A stretch of 64,000 nucleotides of DNA, taken from Alphaproteobacteria bacterium (GTDB taxonomy: Bacteria > Pseudomonadota > Alphaproteobacteria > Rhodospirillales > WMHbin7). The stretch covers positions 57,598-121,597 of the forward strand of contig JADGAX010000009.1 in the NCBI GenBank assembly GCA_015231795.1, given 5' to 3'. The number at the start of each line of letters is the position of its first letter. The stretch's first letter is position 1. Shown here piece after piece: positions 63,359 through 64,000 of the stretch. The notes under the pieces are model-generated. The model saw only the letters and a program-made list of their open reading frames with translations, was not told the DNA's origin and ran no database searches. The position numbers and the translations under genes are program-made.

Positions 63359-63740
63359 GAGCCCGTCCGGGAAGTTCATGTGTAAGCCAAGCGTCTTAGC
63401 ATAAGCTTGATTATGGCGAGGCGCACGAGAGCGGTTGCCGTCCTGGCCAAGTTCTCGAAGTCACGCGCCAGCCGTCTGTTGCGGCTGATCCATGCCAAGG
63501 TGCGCTCGACGATCCATCTTTTGGCGATGACCGCGAAGCCCTTTTGGGTCTCTGATCGTTTGACGATTTGCACCTGCCAGGTTCCGGCTTTCTTTGCGGC
63601 ATCGCGGACGCGCGGGCCTTGATATCCGGCATCTGCGAAGATCACCTCGATAAACGGAAACCGCCGCCGTAGTCGCTGGGTCAGAACGTACTTCGCGCCG
63701 TCCAGGTCCTGAATATCGGCGGGATGCACGACGACGTTGG
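63359..63740 (-). mobile_element. IS5-family insertion sequence remnant (3' end)
   Basis: The left edge begins GAGCCCGTCCGGGAAG at 63359, similar to IS5/IS427-group terminal repeats, directly after TTA, a TNA-type target. Transposase similarity stops at about 63740, and no matching inverted repeat was found in the remaining bases, so the element is truncated at its transposase 5' side. Confidence 0.65.
63376..63729 (-). pseudogene. IS5-family transposase, C-terminal fragment
   Basis: 117 residues. HPADIQDLDGAKYVL, then EVIFADAGYQGP (second Asp of the DDE triad) and KRWIVERTLAWISRNRRL (catalytic Glu) are the C-terminal half of an IS5/IS1031-type transposase. An in-frame TGA lies seven codons upstream of the HPAD segment, and the first Asp region is missing, so the product cannot be active. 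Confidence 0.8.
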
Positions 63741-64000
63741 CCGGTCAGTTGGTCATGAACATCTTCGGGGACGCTGAAAACTTGTAGCCCAAGTTCCAAA
63801 GCTAATTTGCGGTCTGACTGACCTTGCGCCCTCCCGAGCAGATCCCGGCACAGTTTGTTCGCCCCCCTCTCACTTATTTCCGGTACGTGCGGGCAGGCAG
63901 GTTCGTGGCACAAAAATTCGTCAATCCAGCTACAAAATCATGGCACCACGATTTTTCAAATCCGTGGTCCCGCGCTAACGCTGTCCTTTGTCATTTTTTG
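63741..64000. other. Non-coding end of window
   Basis: No supported gene. Minus-strand open frame to 63913 is not IS5-like and has no family features. TGGCACCACGA (63941-63951), TTCGTGGCAC (63903-63912) and CCGTGGTCCCGCG (63962-63974) repeat the motif type seen at 61.7-62.3 kb. Confidence 0.35.

Noticed and set aside
63461..63913. 150-residue frame overlapping the IS fragment
   Set aside because: Different frame from the transposase; no IS5 N-terminal features such as the first catalytic Asp.

Overview
The window reads as a chromosome segment of a GC-rich alphaproteobacterium, most likely of the Rhodospirillales (Magnetospirillum-like). The reasons are the mrcA-prfB gene order, the alphaproteobacterial sdhCDAB operon, a PleC/DivJ-type histidine kinase core, several chemosensory and c-di-GMP proteins, and TPR-glycosyltransferase genes. 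This placement comes from gene content, not from a marker-gene comparison. Genes are packed tightly, with many 4-bp ATGA stop/start overlaps. No CRISPR array or rRNA is visible; there are two tRNAs.

Layout. 1-5.2 kb: end of a class A penicillin-binding protein, prfB with a classic +1 programmed frameshift, an alpha/beta hydrolase, an RluA-type pseudouridine synthase and a conserved small protein. 5.2-10 kb: a tetR-hlyD-RND efflux operon with a palindromic operator overlapping its promoter. 10-14.6 kb: mnmA, tRNA-His, a LolA-like periplasmic protein and a membrane PAS-PAS-GGDEF diguanylate cyclase. 14.6-17.5 kb: an AT-richer island lying between the severed C-terminus of an EAL protein and a tRNA-Thr gene; it carries a HEPN-domain protein and a P-loop ATPase, a likely defence pair. 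17.6-21 kb: sdhCDAB. 21.2-29.6 kb: a radical SAM protein, two TPR/GT-B glycosyltransferase-like proteins with a DUF6165-like protein between them, then a 1,237-residue FecR/RTX surface protein. 30-32 kb: ettA. 31.9-42.9 kb: a REC-Hpt protein, a secreted metalloprotease-like protein and a complete Wsp-like (alternative cellular function) chemosensory operon that ends in a REC-REC-histidine kinase instead of a WspR diguanylate cyclase. 43-45.5 kb: FmdE-like protein and an Uup-type ABC-F ATPase.

45.5-52 kb holds mostly small exported proteins: a free-standing Cache protein, a DsbG-like thioredoxin, and a run of seven or eight same-strand genes for signal-peptide, lipoprotein and OmpA-like products. 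Two of these products are paralogs built of repeated domains, and a tiny excisionase-like HTH protein is encoded within the run.

52.2-61 kb is the most interesting part. It contains all enzymes for 2-aminoethylphosphonate (AEP): PEP mutase fused to a nucleotidyltransferase, phosphonopyruvate decarboxylase and the AEP aminotransferase. With them are a second nucleotidyltransferase, three paralogous CDP-alcohol phosphatidyltransferases (one lacking the fourth motif aspartate), a flippase-like membrane protein and a PhyH-type dioxygenase. Together these suggest synthesis, activation and membrane transfer of a phosphonate head group, possibly hydroxylated. The right end (61-64 kb) is gene-poor: a DUF551-like gene, 1.4 kb with scattered TGGTACC-type motifs, an orphan response regulator and a truncated IS5-family element.
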